64,000 nt of DNA from Nocardioides faecalis (lineage in GTDB: Bacteria > Actinomycetota > Actinomycetes > Propionibacteriales > Nocardioidaceae), in assembly GCF_018388425.1 (NCBI RefSeq), contig NZ_CP074406.1, positions 1,364,001-1,428,000 of the forward strand, given 5' to 3'. Both the position numbers and the translations under genes were made by a program. Below, piece after piece: positions 47,771 through 57,339 of this stretch. Every line of letters begins with the position of its first letter. Position 1 is the first letter of the stretch. The notes below the pieces were generated by a model. It ran no database searches. It had not been told where the DNA came from and saw only the letters and a list, made by a program, of their open reading frames with translations.

Positions 47771-48034
47771 ATGGCCTACTGGTTCTGCCTCACGCACCGC
47801 ACCGTCGAGGGCGCCGCGGGGTGCCCCAACAAGGACCGGCTCGGTCCCTACGACACCGAGACCGAGGCGGCGCGGGCGCTGGAGAGGGCCGCCGAGCGGA
47901 CGGCCGCCTGGGACAACGACCCGGACTGGAACGACGACGCGGGCGACGCGGGCGACGCGGGCGACGCGGGCGACGCGGGCGACGCGGGCGACGCGGGCGA
48001 CGCGGGTGGCCCGTCGGGGCCCAGCGGCGCCTGA
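47771..48034 (+). CDS. Small conserved actinobacterial protein with Ala-Gly-Asp repeat tail
   Basis: 87 residues. The first 55 (MAYWFCLTHRTVEGAAGCPN, DRLGPYDTETEAARALERAA, WDNDPDWND) are a compact domain I recognise as common in actinobacteria but unnamed; the CxxH...C residues could bind metal. The tail is seven exact AGD units from a 9-bp repeat at 47939-48001. A TAGTTT box (47759-47764) is six bases before the ATG, divergent from the ATP-grasp operon. Confidence 0.8.
   Translation: MAYWFCLTHRTVEGAAGCPNKDRLGPYDTETEAARALERAAERTAAWDNDPDWNDDAGDAGDAGDAGDAGDAGDAGDAGGPSGPSGA
47939..48001 (+). repeat. Seven exact 9-bp coding repeats
   Basis: GCGGGCGAC repeats seven times without a mismatch, encoding Ala-Gly-Asp. 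Such perfection suggests recent slippage expansion. Confidence 0.96.
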
Positions 48035-48047
48035 GGTCCGCGCTCTC

Positions 48048-48353
48048 GTGCTGCTCTCACGTCGCCGCCGGGTGCGGGCCGTCGCGGTCGACCCTGCCAC
48101 CGGTGAGGTCATCTCGCCGTGGCCCTTCGTCGGGCTCGTCATGGTCGTCTCGTCGTTCTTCCTCTATGCCGCCTCGGGCCTGCTTGCGCCGGTCTGGGCG
48201 GTGGTGCTGCTGCTGCTCACCTGGCTGGTGATGTTCGCGCTGTGCTTCGTCTGGTGGAGGCCTTACCCCAAACGGGTGGTCGCACTCGGGGTCCTCTCCT
48301 TCGTCTGGTGGTTCGTCGCGGTCGTCACCGGCGGCGTGCTGCTGGACTGGTGA
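48048..48353 (+). CDS. Small membrane protein, unknown function
   Basis: About 101 residues from the GTG at 48048. After a basic start (SRRRRVRAVAVDPATGEV) come three hydrophobic segments: FVGLVMVVSSFFLYAASGLL, VWAVVLLLLTWLVMFALCFV and VVALGVLSFVWWFVAVVTGG. It begins 13 bp after the preceding gene, so co-transcription is likely. No family recognised. Confidence 0.72.
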   Translation: MLLSRRRRVRAVAVDPATGEVISPWPFVGLVMVVSSFFLYAASGLLAPVWAVVLLLLTWLVMFALCFVWWRPYPKRVVALGVLSFVWWFVAVVTGGVLLDW

Positions 48354-48438
48354 GCCCGGCCGTCGTAGCCCCCGGATCCGGTGTCCGCGCCGGAGGCGGG
48401 CGTTGGGACGGACCGGACGCTGAGGCATCCTTGGAGGC

Positions 48439-49002
48439 ATGGCGATCCACATCACCGACGACCCGGCGGCCGACGAGCTGCTGACGACGAACCCCTTCGC
48501 CCTGCTCGTCGGGATGATGCTGGACCAGCAGTACCCCATGGAGCACGCCTTCGCCGGGCCGCAGAAGGTCGCCACCCGCCTCGGCGGTTTCGACCCCGCC
48601 GAGATCGCCGCCGTGGACCCCGAGAAGTTCGCGGCGCTGTGCTCCACCACGCCGGCCATCCACCGGTTCCCCGGCTCGATGGCCGCCCGGCTGCAGGAGC
48701 TGGCCCGCATCGTCACCGAGGAGTACGGCGGTGACGCGTCCCGTATCTGGACCGAGGCCGCCGACGCCAAGGACCTGGCCAAGCGGCTCCAGGCGCTGCC
48801 GGGCTTCGGGGCGCAGAAGGTGAAGATCTTCGTCGCGCTGCTCGCCAAGCAGCGCGACGTCCGGCCTGCGGGCTGGGAGAAAGTGGCTGGTGACTACGCG
48901 CTGGACGGGTACCGCTCCGTCGCGGACGTCGTCGACCCGGCGTCGCTGCAGAAGGTGCGTGACTACAAGAAGGCCAAGAAGGCGGAGGCGAAGGCGGGGT
49001 AG
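48439..49002 (+). CDS. HhH-GPD-type base-excision DNA repair protein
   Basis: 187 residues. [20 protein letters not shown] is the typical N-terminal helix pair, and [20 protein letters not shown] is the helix-hairpin-helix of the GPD superfamily. The catalytic Asp position is not clear, and no Fe-S cysteines are present, so the substrate range and even glycosylase activity are uncertain. GGAGG lies just before the ATG. It stands 104 bp upstream of sigA on the same strand. Confidence 0.88.
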   Translation: MAIHITDDPAADELLTTNPFALLVGMMLDQQYPMEHAFAGPQKVATRLGGFDPAEIAAVDPEKFAALCSTTPAIHRFPGSMAARLQELARIVTEEYGGDASRIWTEAADAKDLAKRLQALPGFGAQKVKIFVALLAKQRDVRPAGWEKVAGDYALDGYRSVADVVDPASLQKVRDYKKAKKAEAKAG

Positions 49003-49106
49003 CCCCAGATGCGGCCAGGTTTCAGGCTGCATGTCAGAATGTCGAAGCGGTCTTGACGCCTCCGGGCTGGGCCGTGCCCAAGATCCAGTTGCATCGAGAG
49101 GTGTTC

Positions 49107-50564
<1,458 letters not shown>

Positions 50565-50585
50565 GTCCGCACGGACCCAGCTCCC

Positions 50586-50619
50586 ACATACACCCGCGGC
50601 TTCGGCCGCGGGTGTATGT
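50586..50619 (+). terminator. First hairpin after sigA
   Basis: A perfect 15-bp stem (50586-50600 with 50605-50619) closes a TTCG tetraloop. No clean T-run follows, which is common for actinobacterial terminators. Confidence 0.78.
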
Positions 50620-50654
50620 CGTTGTCGGGGCGTCGTACCGGGTGTGCGCGGATG

Positions 50655-50688
50655 CGAAGAGCCCCGGGCGGCTGCCCGGGGCTCTTCG
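50655..50688. terminator. Second hairpin between sigA and the convergent gene
   Basis: CGAAGAGCCCCGGGC (50655-50669) pairs perfectly with 50674-50688 around GGCT. It lies 21 bp from the stop of the convergent DUF7455 gene and probably terminates both directions. Confidence 0.75.
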
Positions 50689-50708
50689 AAGGTTCGTGGT
50701 CGGTGGCG

Positions 50709-50927
50709 TCAGTCGACGGGGGTCGGCTTCTCGGTGAGCCGGTGGGTCTCGTCGTGGACATGGGCCGCGATCTCCTTGAGCTTGTCACCGTGCTCGCGAG
50801 CGTGGTGAGCGCAGAAGAGAAGCTCGCCACCGGTGGTGAGCTCTACGCGGAGGTAGGCCTGGGCACCACAACGGTCACAGCGATCCTCCGCGGTAAGCGG
50901 GGCACTGGGAGCAACGGTAGTCGTCAT
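50709..50927 (-). CDS. DUF7455 small cysteine-rich protein
   Basis: 72 residues: MTTTVAPSAPLTAEDRCDRC, GAQAYLRVELTTGGELLFCA, HHAREHGDKLKEIAAHVHDE. The CDRC...CAHH arrangement suggests a small zinc ribbon. The protein is conserved beside sigA in actinobacteria such as Streptomyces; its function is unknown. The ATG at 50927 with GAGAGG six bases upstream is preferred over one six codons earlier. Confidence 0.88.
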   Translation of the reverse strand: MTTTVAPSAPLTAEDRCDRCGAQAYLRVELTTGGELLFCAHHAREHGDKLKEIAAHVHDETHRLTEKPTPVD

Positions 50928-51220
50928 CTCGGGCCTCTCTTTCATCTCAACAACCCATTGAGGGTGCTGCCGGTTTCAACGTAGCCACTGGATCAAAGAT
51001 TCCCGACTGCGTGTGTTCGATCCCACGTCGATCGTGCTGCCGTGGGAGTCACATCCAACCACCTCGGTGACCGGGGCCACCCGGTTTCCACGGCCTGGGA
51101 CGTCCACGCTTCACCTCGTCGTACACCTCGGGGGGTCGATCCGACCGGTCACCGTGCCGGTGGCCACATCGTTGCGTGCTGCCGCCCGTGTGCCTGCATC
51201 GGGCTCCGGCGTGTCGCCGG

Positions 51221-51226
51221 TAGATT
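51221..51226 (+). promoter_or_regulatory. -10 box of parE
   Basis: TAGATT lies 38 bases before the proposed parE start, so transcription would begin near 51233 and give a leader of about 30 nt. This placement excludes the GTG at 51042 as the main start. The 293-bp stretch 50928-51220 shows no other feature. Confidence 0.5.
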
Positions 51227-51263
51227 CGGACCCGCACACCCCCGTCATCCAGAGGAGCCGGTC

Positions 51264-53327
51264 ATCGCCGACAACACCTACAACGCAGCCCACCTCCTGG
51301 TCCTCGAGGGACTCGAGGCCGTGCGGAAGCGTCCGGGTATGTACATCGGCTCCACCGACACCCGGGGGCTGATGCACTGCCTGTGGGAGATCATCGACAA
51401 CGGCGTGGACGAGGCGCTCGGTGGCTTCGCGCATCGCGTCGAGGTGACCCTGCACCCCGACGACTCCGTCGAGGTGTACGACGACGGCCGCGGCATCCCG
51501 ACCGACAAGGAGCCCAAGACCGGGCTCCCCGGCGTCGAGGTGGTGGCCACCAAGCTGCACGCCGGCGGCAAGTTCGGTGGCGGCTCCTACAACGCCACCG
51601 GCGGTCTGCACGGTGTCGGCCTGTCCGTGGTGAACGCGCTGTCGAGCCGGATGGACATCGACGTCGACCGCTCCCCGGCGCGCCAGGGCCTGAGCTTCCA
51701 GCGTGGCGTGCCCGGCGTCTTCGACGGCGAGGGGCCCGCCGCGGCCTTCACCCCGCAGTCCGGTCTGACCCGCAAGGGCGGACGGGTCGCCAAGGGCCGC
51801 ACCGGCACCCGGATCCGGTTCTGGCCGGACCGCCAGATCTTCACCAAGGACGCCGACTTCGTGCTGGACGGCCTCATCGGCCGCGCCCGGCAGACCTCGT
51901 TCATCGTGCCCGGCCTCGAGCTGGTCATCCGCGACCTGCGCGGTGAGGTGCCGGTCGAGGAGAAGTTCCGCCACGACGGCGGCATCGGGGAGTTCTGCGA
52001 CTTCCTCGCCTCCGACGACCCGGTCACCGACGTGCTGCGGCTCCAGGGCGCCGACACCTTCACCGAGACCGTGCCGCTGCTCGACGACAAGGGGCACATG
52101 ACCCCCCAGGACGTCGAGCGTGAGCTCACGGTCGACGTCGCCGTGCGCTGGGGCACCGGCTACGACTCCGAGCTGCGCTCCTTCGTCAACGTGATCGCCA
52201 CTCCCAAGGGCGGCACTCACGTCTCCGGGTTCGAGGCAGCCCTCACCAAGACGTTCAACGACGCGATGCGCGCCTCCAAGGCGCTCAAGGTCAACGACGA
52301 CGACGTCGTCAAGGACGACATCCTCGAGGGCATGACCGCGGTCGTGACCGTGCGCCTGGCCGAGCCGCAGTTCGAGGGCCAGACCAAGGAGATCCTCGGC
52401 ACCCCGGCCGCGCGGACCGTGGTGCGCAAGATCGTCGCGGCTCAGCTCAAGGAGTTCCTGACCTCCACCAAGCGGGCGGAGAAGGCGCAGGCCAAGCTGC
52501 TGATGGAGAAGGTCGTGGCGGCCTCCAAGACCCGCCTCGCCGCCCGTCAGCACAAGGAGACCCAGCGCCGCAAGAACGCGCTGGAGTCCTCCTCGCTGCC
52601 CGCGAAGCTGGCCGACTGCCGCGCGAACGACAACGAGCGCACCGAGCTGTTCATCGTCGAGGGTGACTCCGCGCTCGGCACCGCCAAGCTCGCCCGCAAC
52701 GCCGAGTTCCAGGCGCTGCTGCCGATCCGCGGCAAGATCCTGAACGTGCAGAAGGCCTCCGTCGGCGACATGCTCAAGAACGCCGAGTGCGCCTCGATCA
52801 TCCAGGTCGTCGGCGCCGGCTCGGGCCGCACCTTCGACCTCGACGCCCGGCGCTACGGCCGGATCATCTTCATGGCCGACGCCGACTCCGACGGCGCGCA
52901 CATCCGCTGCCTGCTGGCCACGCTGTTCTTCAAGTACATGCCCGAGCTGGTCGCCGAGGGCCGCGTCTACACCGCGGTGCCGCCGCTGCACCGGATCGAG
53001 ATCTCCAACCCGCGCAAGGGCCAGGAGAAGTACGTCTACACCTACTCCGACGCCGAGCTGCAGCGGAAGCTGGCGGAGCTGAAGAAGAAGAACGTGCGCT
53101 GGAAGGACCCGGTGCAGCGCTACAAGGGTCTCGGCGAGATGGACGCCGACCAGCTGGCCGAGACCACGATGGACCCGCGGCGTCGTACGCTGCGACGGCT
53201 CACCGTGGACGACGCCCAGGTCGCCTCCGAGGTGTTCGAGCTGCTCATGGGCTCCGAGGTCGCGCCGCGCAAGGAGTTCATCGTCCAGGGGGCCTACGAG
53301 GTCGACCTGGAGACGCTGGACGCCTGA
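51264..53327 (+). CDS. parE: DNA topoisomerase IV subunit B (type IIA, ParE/GyrB-like)
   Basis: 687 residues from the proposed start. The GHKL ATPase has EIIDNGVDEAL, DGRGIPTD and GGLHGVGLSVVNALS; the transducer has a QTK-loop region (QFEGQTKEILG); the TOPRIM domain has VEGDSALGTAKLARN and MADADSDGAHIRCLL; the C-terminal GyrB motif is RYKGLGEMDADQLAETTMDP. With ParC (57.3 kb) it decatenates and relaxes DNA. No ATG, GTG or TTG lies where homologues begin (IADNTYNAAHLLVLEGLEAV); AGAGGAG (51251-51257) sits six bases before an ATC codon, with GTC before it. A rare ATC start is the simplest reading. Position beside sigA matches the second type IIA topoisomerase of actinobacteria. Confidence 0.93.
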   Translation: MADNTYNAAHLLVLEGLEAVRKRPGMYIGSTDTRGLMHCLWEIIDNGVDEALGGFAHRVEVTLHPDDSVEVYDDGRGIPTDKEPKTGLPGVEVVATKLHAGGKFGGGSYNATGGLHGVGLSVVNALSSRMDIDVDRSPARQGLSFQRGVPGVFDGEGPAAAFTPQSGLTRKGGRVAKGRTGTRIRFWPDRQIFTKDADFVLDGLIGRARQTSFIVPGLELVIRDLRGEVPVEEKFRHDGGIGEFCDFLASDDPVTDVLRLQGADTFTETVPLLDDKGHMTPQDVERELTVDVAVRWGTGYDSELRSFVNVIATPKGGTHVSGFEAALTKTFNDAMRASKALKVNDDDVVKDDILEGMTAVVTVRLAEPQFEGQTKEILGTPAARTVVRKIVAAQLKEFLTSTKRAEKAQAKLLMEKVVAASKTRLAARQHKETQRRKNALESSSLPAKLADCRANDNERTELFIVEGDSALGTAKLARNAEFQALLPIRGKILNVQKASVGDMLKNAECASIIQVVGAGSGRTFDLDARRYGRIIFMADADSDGAHIRCLLATLFFKYMPELVAEGRVYTAVPPLHRIEISNPRKGQEKYVYTYSDAELQRKLAELKKKNVRWKDPVQRYKGLGEMDADQLAETTMDPRRRTLRRLTVDDAQVASEVFELLMGSEVAPRKEFIVQGAYEVDLETLDA

Positions 53328-53342
53328 GCAGGTCGTCGCTGC

Positions 53343-53450
53343 TCAGTTCACGCGCGGCAGGCGGACCCGCAGAAAGTGCGGCCGATACTGCAGCGGGTCA
53401 GCGAGCACCTCGCCGAAGTCGGTGCGGTTGCGGCTGTAGGAGACCACCAT
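53343..53450 (-). CDS. Possible 35-residue ORF or gene remnant
   Basis: MVVSYSRNRTDFGEVLADPL then QYRPHFLRVRLPRVN ends in a stop at 53343. The residue choice looks protein-like, but there is no Shine-Dalgarno, no TANNNT box and no recognised family, so this may be the tail of a lost gene. It lies convergent to parE, 15 bp from its stop. Low confidence. Confidence 0.3.
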   Translation of the reverse strand: MVVSYSRNRTDFGEVLADPLQYRPHFLRVRLPRVN

Positions 53451-53562
53451 CGTGGCGTCGCGGGGATGGTGCCGGGTGGCGCGTGGGCCCGCAGGGGTGG
53501 CGTGGCAGGATCCGCAGGTGCCTGCCCGAGGCGGGGCGGGCCGCGCACGGACGGAGGACGGC

Positions 53563-53949
53563 ATGACGGTGGCCCAGCAGCGAGTGGCGGTGGTGAAGGC
53601 GCTCAAGGCGCATGGCGCGAAGGCGCGCCGCGGGCACCTGCGGCTCACCGTCGGCGAGCTGCACTGGTACGTCGACCCGCTCGTCGAGGGCGTCGGTCAG
53701 CGCGCGGCGCTACGCCTGGAGGTCGGCTGCTGGAGCGCCCAGCTGCCGCCGGAGCCCGACGGCGGTGCCGTCGACTGCCCGCTGCTGCTCGACCTGCCCG
53801 TCGGTGACGACCCGGTCGGTGCCGTGGCCGACCTCGTGGCGCGGGTCGGCAGCATCGGCGACCTGCCCACCCTCGCCGTACGCCTCGAAGACCTGCCGGG
53901 CGCCCTCGTGGACCGCAAGCTGCGCGACCTGCTCGCCACCCAGCCCTGA
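53563..53949 (+). CDS. Hypothetical protein
   Basis: 128 residues. A basic N-terminus (MTVAQQRVAVVKALKAHGAK) precedes RGHLRLTVGELHWYVDPLVE, where a hydrophobic-alternating pattern suggests a beta-sheet domain, and a C-terminal helix (LEDLPGALVDRKLRDLLATQ). The shape faintly recalls DUF4304-type proteins, but I cannot assign it. GGAGG at 53553-53557 supports the ATG. A 226-bp repeat array follows the stop. Confidence 0.7.
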   Translation: MTVAQQRVAVVKALKAHGAKARRGHLRLTVGELHWYVDPLVEGVGQRAALRLEVGCWSAQLPPEPDGGAVDCPLLLDLPVGDDPVGAVADLVARVGSIGDLPTLAVRLEDLPGALVDRKLRDLLATQP

Positions 53950-53955
53950 CCCGTC

Positions 53956-54181
53956 CCCGAGTTGTGACTTCCCGTCCCCCGAGTTGTGAGTTTTCGTCAC
54001 CCGAGTCGTGACTTCCCGTCCCCCGAGTTGTGAGTTTTCGTCACCCGAGTCGTGACCTTCCGGATCTGACGGAAAGACACGACTCGACGGTCCGAACCTC
54101 ACGATTCGGAGCCGGTATTTCACGAGTCGGCGAGCGGAAAGTCACGAGTCGGCGCGCGGGAACTCACGACTCGGCGAGGGG
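53956..54181. repeat. Opposed arrays of 22-bp units (five forward, five inverted)
   Basis: Forward units begin at 53956, 53978, 54000, 54022 and 54044 and alternate CCCGAGTYGTGACTTCCCGT and CCCGAGTTGTGAGTTTTCGT types. Inverted units begin at 54077, 54099, 54120, 54142 and 54164 with the core TCACGAGTCGGCG. The period is 22 bp (one step of 21). The two halves are imperfect reverse complements, so the region can fold into a long hairpin between a + strand gene and the convergent beta carbonic anhydrase gene. Confidence 0.9.
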
Positions 54182-54183
54182 CG

Positions 54184-54678
54184 TCAGGCGTGCTGGGTGA
54201 GGAGGCCGCTGTCGACGTCGTAGATGAAGCCGCCGACCTTCACGGTGTCGGGGATCAGCGGGTGCGAGCGCACCTTGCGGACGTCCTCGTCGAGCGCGAG
54301 GCGCTGGTTGGGGATGACGTGGAAGGTGTGCCAGGTGACGTCCTGGCCGGTGGAGGCGCCGATCTTCTCGTGGATCTCGTCCTCGGTGCTCGCCGCCATC
54401 GCGCAGCGGGTGTGCGGGATCACCAGGATCCGGTCGACGTTCAGCAGGTGCACGCCGAGGACGAGCGCCTCCAGCGCGGCCTCGGTGACCCGGCCACCGG
54501 GGTTGCGGAAGATCTTCGCGTCACCGTGCTTGAGGCCGACCATCCGCAGCGGGTCGATGCGGGAGTCCATGCAGGTCACGATCGCCACACCGGCGTGTGC
54601 CTTGCCGTCGAATCCGCCGAGCTGGAAGTGGTCGGCGAACTCCTGGTTCGCCTTGAGGAGGTCGTCGAAATCGGTCAT
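54184..54678 (-). CDS. Beta-class carbonic anhydrase
   Basis: 164 residues. Zinc ligands are C36 in VTCMDSR (with the Asp/Arg dyad D38-R40), H89 and C92 in VIPHTRC. GLKHGDAKIFRNPGGRVT is the usual second signature. It interconverts CO2 and bicarbonate. The ATG at 54678 lies seven bases after a TAATCT box (54686-54691), a likely leaderless promoter; the open frame further upstream belongs to the neighbouring gene's DNA. Confidence 0.95.
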   Translation of the reverse strand: MTDFDDLLKANQEFADHFQLGGFDGKAHAGVAIVTCMDSRIDPLRMVGLKHGDAKIFRNPGGRVTEAALEALVLGVHLLNVDRILVIPHTRCAMAASTEDEIHEKIGASTGQDVTWHTFHVIPNQRLALDEDVRKVRSHPLIPDTVKVGGFIYDVDSGLLTQHA

Positions 54679-54688
54679 GGCGGCCAGA

Positions 54689-56611
54689 TTATCCGGCGCT
54701 CCGCAACAGCTCGGCGGTGCCCACCGCGCGGGTCCGGTCCCGGCCCAGCACCGCGAGCGCCAGGGCCGCCGCGGCGAACGCGACGACGGCCGCGCCGACG
54801 AACACGGCGTGCTCCTGCACCATGCCGAGCTCACGCAGGCTGAGGGAGGGATCCTCGGCCTGGGCGGCGTAGAGGCGGCGCAGGCCCACCGTGGTCAGCG
54901 CCGAGATGCCGACGAGCATGCCGATCATCCGCGCCACCACGACGAGCGCGCTGGCCACGCCGTGGGTGTGGTCGTCGGTCGCGGCCAGGATGGCTGCGTT
55001 CACCGGCGCCAGCGCCAGACCGAAGCCGAGCCCGCCGAGCAGCAGCGGCCCGTTGGCGGCGAAGGTGTCCAGGCTGGTCGCGTCCCAGGCCGCCATGCCC
55101 AGGAACGCGACCCCGGCTGCGGTCATCCCGATCGCCGTCAGCACGCCGGGCGGCAGCAGCCGCAGCAGCCAGCCACCGAGGATCGCGCCCACCGGCAGCG
55201 CGGCCAGGAACCGCAGCAGCACCAGCGCAGCGCCCAGCTGGGAGTCCGGCTCGGTGGTGGTGCGGGCGAAGAGCGGGATGTCGACCAGGGCGGCGATGAG
55301 CGCCCAGCCGACCAGGAAGCTGACGAGCAGCGCACCCCAGGCCGGGGTGGGCCGCAGCGCGCCCCGCGGCACGATCGGCGCCTGCGCGGTGCGCAGGTGC
55401 GCCACCAGCAGGACCAGGGCGATCCCCGAGCCGGCCAGGAACCACGGGCCCTGCTCGGAGAACACCGCCACCTCGGGATCGGCGGTCGCAAAGGCCAGCA
55501 CCACCCCGCCCAGGGCGGCTGCCAGCAGCAGGGCGCCGAGCAGGTCGGCGTCGAGCAGGTGGCGGTACCAGCTGCGCAGGTCGACCAGCGAGCGAGGCCA
55601 GCACCAGCAGCCGAGCAGGAACAGCACGAACGCGCCGACCGTGACCAGGCCCACCGGGGTCAACCACCGGCCGCCGCCGTCGGTGACCGGGATGAACAGC
55701 TGCCCCCAGGTCAGGTCGCGCTGGACCGAGGCGGGCTGGAGGAACGTGAGCAGCCCGGCGGCCAGCGTCACCCCGACCAACAGCAGTACGACGCCCCGCG
55801 CCGCCACGAGCGTGAACCGTCCGCCGTCCCGACGAGCCCCCGTGGCCCCGCCCGCCCCATCCGCAGCGCCCCCAGCGCCCCCAGCGCCGCGCCCGCGGGC
55901 GAGGACACCGACGGCGAGCAGGAGCAGCAGGCCGCCGGCGAGGTTGATCGCGAAGATGCCGCGCCAGCTCGTGAAGCCGAGCACGAGCGCACCGAAGAGC
56001 GGGCCGAGGACGCTGCCGAACTCCTGCACCGCCGAGACCAGGCCCAGCGGCAGGCCGCGGCGTTCGACGGGATAGATCGCGGCGACCAGCGACATCGTGG
56101 CCGGCACCAGCCCGCCGCCGCCGACGCCCTGGGCGAAGCGGCCGGCGACCATGCTCGGCAAGTCATAGCTGATCGCGGTGACCAGGGAGCCGAACGCGAA
56201 GAGCGCCAGCGACATCGCCAGCACCGGCACCTGGCCGCGCAGGTCCGCGATGCGGCCGATGAGCGGCAGCATCGCTATGTAGCCGAGCAGGAAGCCCGAG
56301 ACGATCGGTGCCGCACGCTGCAGCTCGTCGATCGGGATGCCGACGCCGCCCATCATGTCGGGCAGGGCCAGCACCACCACATAGGTGTCGATCGCCGCGA
56401 AGGCCACCGCCACGGCACAGAACGTCAGCAGCACCCGGTCGCGGACCGTGGCGGGGGAGCCCGGACCCGAGGCGCCCGGACCCGACGAGCCCGGACCCGA
56501 CGAGCCAGGACCCGACGAGCCAGGGCCTGAGGAGGCAGGGGGGACCACACCGGCCCCACCACCCTGCGGGGCGATGGGGCCGTCGGGCAGCGCGGCGTCG
56601 GGGCCGGTCAT
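54689..56611 (-). CDS. MFS transporter, P55/DHA2-like
   Basis: 640 residues with about 14 hydrophobic helices. Markers are GRIADLRGQVPV (motif A-type loop) and GRFAQGVGGGGLVPATMSLV (the DHA2 antiporter motif). The cytoplasmic N-terminus has a low-complexity SSGPG tract encoded by a 15-bp repeat (about 56459-56530). Gene order lprG then MFS with an ATGA overlap is that of lprG-P55, whose products in mycobacteria export triacylglycerides and keep the envelope intact. That role here is inferred from order and family. Confidence 0.88.
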   Translation of the reverse strand: MTGPDAALPDGPIAPQGGGAGVVPPASSGPGSSGPGSSGPGSSGPGASGPGSPATVRDRVLLTFCAVAVAFAAIDTYVVVLALPDMMGGVGIPIDELQRAAPIVSGFLLGYIAMLPLIGRIADLRGQVPVLAMSLALFAFGSLVTAISYDLPSMVAGRFAQGVGGGGLVPATMSLVAAIYPVERRGLPLGLVSAVQEFGSVLGPLFGALVLGFTSWRGIFAINLAGGLLLLLAVGVLARGRGAGGAGGAADGAGGATGARRDGGRFTLVAARGVVLLLVGVTLAAGLLTFLQPASVQRDLTWGQLFIPVTDGGGRWLTPVGLVTVGAFVLFLLGCWCWPRSLVDLRSWYRHLLDADLLGALLLAAALGGVVLAFATADPEVAVFSEQGPWFLAGSGIALVLLVAHLRTAQAPIVPRGALRPTPAWGALLVSFLVGWALIAALVDIPLFARTTTEPDSQLGAALVLLRFLAALPVGAILGGWLLRLLPPGVLTAIGMTAAGVAFLGMAAWDATSLDTFAANGPLLLGGLGFGLALAPVNAAILAATDDHTHGVASALVVVARMIGMLVGISALTTVGLRRLYAAQAEDPSLSLRELGMVQEHAVFVGAAVVAFAAAALALAVLGRDRTRAVGTAELLRSAG

Positions 56612-57339
56612 CGCGGTGCGGTGATGTCCTTGGTGACGCCGTACTCGGTGACGTCGATGGTGTAGGTCACCGACTCGGCGTCGGGGAAGAAGACGCCGGT
56701 CAGCCGCGCGGTGCGCAGCCGGCCGTCGTCGTCGACGGTGTAGGTGGCGTCGAAGGCGTCACCCTCGGCGCAGGGCAGGATCGAGCGGACCGCGTCACCG
56801 GTGGCGGTGCCGGAGTAGGTCTGGAAGGTCTCCTTGTTGTCCTTGCCGCCACGCTCACGCTTCCCGGTCTTCACGTCCTCGGTGCCGGTGAGCACGGTGG
56901 AGATGCCGGCGTCGGGGTCGAGCAGCAGGGCCGGGTCCGGTGCGCACAGGTCGGCGGGCTTGAACTGGTCGCTCCAGCCGCCCAGCAGTGCGTAGTTGAT
57001 CCACATCGTGTCGTCGACGGAGATCACCGGAACGTCGGTGACCGGGATGCCGGAGACCGAGCCGTTCACCGTGCCCTCGAAGGCGGGCGGCTCGGCGATG
57101 ACGGTGCCGGTCGCCGAGGACAGGTAGTCGACCCCGGGGTCGTCGTCGGTGCTCAGCCGCAGCGTCACGCCGCTGGTCTCGTCCAGCAGGTCGGCGGCCT
57201 TGGGGCCGGCCTCGGACCAGTCCCTGCTCGTGTCCTTCTCGCCGTCGTCGCCGGAGCAGGCGGACAGGGCGGTGAGGGTGAACGTTCCGGTCAGGAGCAC
57301 GGCGGCGGCTCGGTGGCGTCGCGAGAACATGGGGCTCAC
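56608..57339 (-). CDS. lprG: LppX/LprAFG family lipoprotein (LprG-like)
   Basis: 243 residues. The N-terminal basic-hydrophobic signal ends in a lipobox LSAC (C28). The mature part matches LppX_LprAFG: SGVTLRLSTDD, an acyl-cavity domain, DTMWINYALLGGWSDQ, PDAGISTVLTG and YTIDVTEYG. These proteins carry triacylated lipids across the cell envelope. The GTG overlaps the parC stop (GTGA) and the stop overlaps the MFS start, so parC, lprG and the transporter form one coupled unit. An internal ATG three codons in is an alternative start. Confidence 0.92.
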   Translation of the reverse strand: MSPMFSRRHRAAAVLLTGTFTLTALSACSGDDGEKDTSRDWSEAGPKAADLLDETSGVTLRLSTDDDPGVDYLSSATGTVIAEPPAFEGTVNGSVSGIPVTDVPVISVDDTMWINYALLGGWSDQFKPADLCAPDPALLLDPDAGISTVLTGTEDVKTGKRERGGKDNKETFQTYSGTATGDAVRSILPCAEGDAFDATYTVDDDGRLRTARLTGVFFPDAESVTYTIDVTEYGVTKDITAPR

